A stretch of 41,131 bases of DNA from an uncultured Lachnospiraceae bacterium (GTDB lineage: Bacteria; Bacillota; Clostridia; Lachnospirales; Lachnospiraceae). The notes beneath the pieces are model-generated. The model was not told where the DNA came from and did not search any database. It was given only the letters and a program-made list of their open reading frames with translations. Location: assembly GCA_910576975.1 (NCBI GenBank), contig CAJTJY010000017.1:44827-85957 (forward strand), in the 5' to 3' direction. This document shows, piece by piece, positions 39,103 through 41,131 of this stretch. How positions within the stretch are numbered: the stretch's first letter is position 1; each line of letters begins with the position of its first letter. The position numbers were made by a program, and so were the translations under genes.

Positions 39103-40017
39103 ATGCAGGAGGTTAGCGTACGGGGAAGGGTCATCCGTGATATGATCGCTCATGTGACCAACGACCATTTGATTGGAAAAAAGATTAAGACGGGAGAGCT
39201 TCGGAAAAACCTGGTAGAGCCAAAGTGGAAATGCCCAGACTGCTTTCGCATGGAAGAGATTGAGATGCCACAGTTTCAGATGGAGCTTTTACGCAGGAAA
39301 GAAGCTCCAAGGAAAGATTACGTGATCTTACAGCTCCATGGGGGAGGCTATATTGGGGCGATGCGCAATGCCTACCGTTCTTTTGCAGGGCTTTACAGCG
39401 AAGTCAGCAAGGGGATGGATGTGCTGACGATTGATTACCGGGTGGCTCCGGAACATCCGTTCCCAGCTGCGCTTGAGGATGCTGTAGAAGCTTATGAGTG
39501 GCTCAAACGTGCCGGATGGCATGGCAGACAGATCATTGTGGCAGGAGATTCGGCCGGAGGAGGGCTTGCGCTTGCGCTCTGCTTGTATCTCAAAGATCAT
39601 AGCCGGAGTCTTCCCGGAGGCCTGGTGCTGATGTCTCCCTGGACAGATATGACTGCGAGCGGTCCCTCCTATCTGGATAATTATGAGCGGGATCCTCTGT
39701 TTGGGAATACCACGGACAGCTTGATTTACAACCGTGATTATGCAGGATGGAATGACTTGAAAGATCCCTATCTTTCGCCAGTGTTTGGGGATTTCTGGGG
39801 ATTTCCGCCGATGCTTATTCAGGCAGGTTCCCAGGAAATGCTTTTGAGTGATTCTGTGACATTGGCATATAAAGCGAAACGTCAGGGAGCAAAAGTACGG
39901 CTCAGCGTCTATGGGGGCATGTTTCATGTATTTCAGATGGGAATGATGATGATGCCAGAATCCAAACGAGCTTGGAGAGAGATAGGCAGGTATTTCCAGG
40001 TGGTTACTGGAAAATAA
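39103..40017 (+). CDS. Alpha/beta hydrolase, hormone-sensitive lipase-like esterase
   Basis: A 304-aa esterase of the HSL group: oxyanion-hole motif HGGGY at 79-83, nucleophile elbow GDSAGG with Ser150, DYRVAPEHPFPAALEDAV at 111-128, and the C-terminal His275 in GMFHVF. The catalytic Asp is probably in AGSQEMLLSDS. The ~70-residue N-terminal cap has two Cys (WKCPDCF), unusual but not a clear zinc site. No signal peptide, so intracellular. AGGAGG lies five bases before the ATG. As the last gene of the triad it could remove or transfer the acyl group added by the acyltransferase. Confidence 0.88.
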   Translation: MQEVSVRGRVIRDMIAHVTNDHLIGKKIKTGELRKNLVEPKWKCPDCFRMEEIEMPQFQMELLRRKEAPRKDYVILQLHGGGYIGAMRNAYRSFAGLYSEVSKGMDVLTIDYRVAPEHPFPAALEDAVEAYEWLKRAGWHGRQIIVAGDSAGGGLALALCLYLKDHSRSLPGGLVLMSPWTDMTASGPSYLDNYERDPLFGNTTDSLIYNRDYAGWNDLKDPYLSPVFGDFWGFPPMLIQAGSQEMLLSDSVTLAYKAKRQGAKVRLSVYGGMFHVFQMGMMMMPESKRAWREIGRYFQVVTGK

Positions 40018-40084
40018 ACTGCCGTGATGCGCAGTGCTTTGCATGGCGGTTCTGACCAGAGAGATTTGTGTTCTTATGAATTGG

Positions 40085-40138
40085 GGTGTCGAAGAGCTTA
40101 AACTTTCCCTTGCAGGTTAACGAAAGCTTTTCGACACC
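40085..40138. repeat. Inverted repeat between the hydrolase and ZIP genes
   Basis: GGTGTCGAAGAGCTT (40085-40099) pairs with AAGCTTTTCGACACC (40124-40138) except for one position. A T-run is missing. It lies in the 215-base gap and may end the lysC-triad transcript. Confidence 0.6.
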
Positions 40139-40232
40139 TTGACCCTTATGGGGATTTCAACAGAATTTCTAATAAGAGCACAAAAAGGTTCTAGCTGCAT
40201 AGCATAAAAGCAAATGCATGCAGGAGTCTTTT

Positions 40233-41009
40233 ATGATTCATATACTGTTACAAGTACTTGGGGGAACGGGGTTTACATTTCTAATGACCACGCTGGGAGC
40301 GGCGGTGGTATTTTTCTTTCGAGGTGCCATAGATGACCGAGTGAACCGGGCGTTTCTGGGATTTGCCTCAGGCGTCATGATGGCTGCCTCTGTCTGGTCA
40401 CTGTTGCTCCCATCCATAGATCAGAGCAGGGAACAAGGGCTGCTGCCCTGGCTGCCTCCAGCAGCAGGATTTGCTTTTGGGGGAGTCTTTTTATATTTGG
40501 TGGATAAAACGCTCCCCTGGTTTCATGCTGATTATAAAGGAAAAGAAGCCGGAACGAAGCTTCTGGTGCTGGCAGTCACGGTTCATAATATACCAGAAGG
40601 CATGGCTGTGGGGCTTGCTTTTGTGCTGGCGGGACAGCATCCCAAAGAACCAGCATATCTGGCGGCTGCGGCAGGGCTTGCCTTAGGAATAGGAATCCAG
40701 AATTTTCCAGAGGGAGCTGCAATTTCTCTTCCGGTAAGGCAGGGTGGAGCCAGTGTATGGAAATCTTTTTGGATCGGATCTCTTTCGGGGATTGTGGAGC
40801 CTCTTGCGGGAATTTTGGTGTTTCTGACAGCTTCTGTCGTGGTAGTTTTGATGCCTTGGCTGCTTGCATTTGCGGCGGGGGCAATGATTTATGTGGTGGC
40901 AGATGAACTAATTCCCCAGGCGCAGCCCGATGAAAGCAGCAATTTTGGCACAATTGGCGTTATGGCAGGATTTTTGTTGATGATGGTTTTGGACGTGGCG
41001 CTGGGATAA
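40233..41009 (+). CDS. ZIP family divalent metal transporter
   Basis: A 258-aa membrane protein importing Zn2+ or other divalent cations down a gradient. About eight helices are present. The two signature metal-site helices are VHNIPEGMAVG (helix 4) and IGIQNFPEGAAIS (helix 5), with the conserved His, Asn, Pro and Glu. No long His-rich loop sits between helices 3 and 4; there is only LVDKTLPWFHADYKGKE. The start at 40233 follows AGGAG by six bases; an ATG 15 bases earlier is in front of that site. It stands alone behind an inverted repeat. Metal preference is not predictable from sequence. Confidence 0.92.
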   Translation: MIHILLQVLGGTGFTFLMTTLGAAVVFFFRGAIDDRVNRAFLGFASGVMMAASVWSLLLPSIDQSREQGLLPWLPPAAGFAFGGVFLYLVDKTLPWFHADYKGKEAGTKLLVLAVTVHNIPEGMAVGLAFVLAGQHPKEPAYLAAAAGLALGIGIQNFPEGAAISLPVRQGGASVWKSFWIGSLSGIVEPLAGILVFLTASVVVVLMPWLLAFAAGAMIYVVADELIPQAQPDESSNFGTIGVMAGFLLMMVLDVALG

Positions 41010-41050
41010 GCGTCTTATTTCCGCCTTTTGGCGTCATGAAATCAAAAAGA

Positions 41051-41131
41051 GGGAGAACTCAAAGGCTTTCAATTTGAGTTTCCCCATTTTGCAATTCATA
41101 GCGCCAAAAGGTTTCCATCACAAAGTGATGA
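41051..41131 (+). repeat. Intergenic repeat running off the window end
   Basis: GGGAGAACTCAAA (about 41051-41063) pairs with TTTGAGTTTCCCC (41073-41085), serving as a possible ZIP terminator. TTTGAGTTTCCCCATTTTGC (41073-41092) and GCGCCAAAAGG match the inverted copy at 19316-19380. The last bases, AAAAGGTTTCCATCAC..., match the interior of the 15019-15252 element (from 15080) and form a CATCAC/GTGATG hairpin. The element is cut by the window edge. Confidence 0.65.

Noticed and set aside
39328..40044. 238-aa open frame antisense to the esterase
   Set aside because: Covers the esterase catalytic motifs in reverse; His/Ile/Pro-rich composition without motifs indicates a shadow frame.
1..41131. 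tRNA, rRNA, CRISPR array, integrase, transposase or phage genes
   Set aside because: Looked for but not seen; the only mobile-like features are non-coding inverted repeats.

Overview
The window looks like chromosome from a spore-forming, anaerobic Clostridia, most likely a Lachnospiraceae-type gut bacterium. This is inferred from gene content and moderate GC; no rRNA or other phylogenetic marker is present. The supporting genes are the gerA-gerB-gerC germinant receptor operon, spoIIR, a collagen-like exosporium protein, a SleB-type cell wall hydrolase, and a butyrate-type cluster (thl-hbd-bcd-etfB-etfA).

Layout. 1-680: 3' end of a collagen-like spore-surface protein. 909-4780, all minus strand: a CPA1-type cation/proton antiporter with two RCK_C domains, two overlapping small membrane proteins, a DUF3842 protein and a 198-aa protein of unknown function. 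4971-12563, plus strand: ispE, a GntR/FCD regulator, gerA-gerB-gerC, spoIIR, murI and a DUF1934 protein. 12845-16369: a sugar-nucleotide cassette (nucleotidyltransferase, NahK-like anomeric kinase, galE), interrupted by a 235-bp hairpin repeat. 16592-17770, minus: a degenerate HD-GYP protein. 18054-19262: a coiled-coil SleB hydrolase. 19637-25013: thl-hbd-bcd-etfB-etfA, without crt, preceded by a candidate Rex operator. 25113-27185: ECF transporter S component and a CapA-like lipoprotein. 27303-33785: gpmI, purC, purB, an unknown protein and eno. 33786-34276: a gene-free stretch with a candidate small RNA. 34277-41009: a MATE exporter, aspartate kinase, an acyltransferase/DUF6320/alpha-beta hydrolase triad and a ZIP metal transporter.

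How the genes fit together. Thl, Hbd, Bcd and EtfAB carry acetyl-CoA to butyryl-CoA except for the crotonase step, which must be encoded elsewhere. NahK-like kinase, nucleotidyltransferase and GalE would turn a free hexose or N-acetylhexosamine into a UDP-sugar, as in salvage of mucin or milk-oligosaccharide sugars. GerA/B/C, SpoIIR, the exosporium protein and perhaps the SleB hydrolase serve sporulation and germination.

The least explained signals are non-coding. A conserved 37-nt leader motif lies exactly 63 nt upstream of two unrelated genes (SleB hydrolase and MATE) and keeps a stem through a wobble change. A dispersed, modular family of intergenic inverted repeats (core GGGCTGTCGCAC) recurs across the window. 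A probable ~115-nt stand-alone RNA lies between eno and the MATE gene. On the protein side, the acyltransferase/DUF6320/hydrolase triad behind aspartate kinase and the NahK-nucleotidyltransferase-GalE cassette deserve attention.
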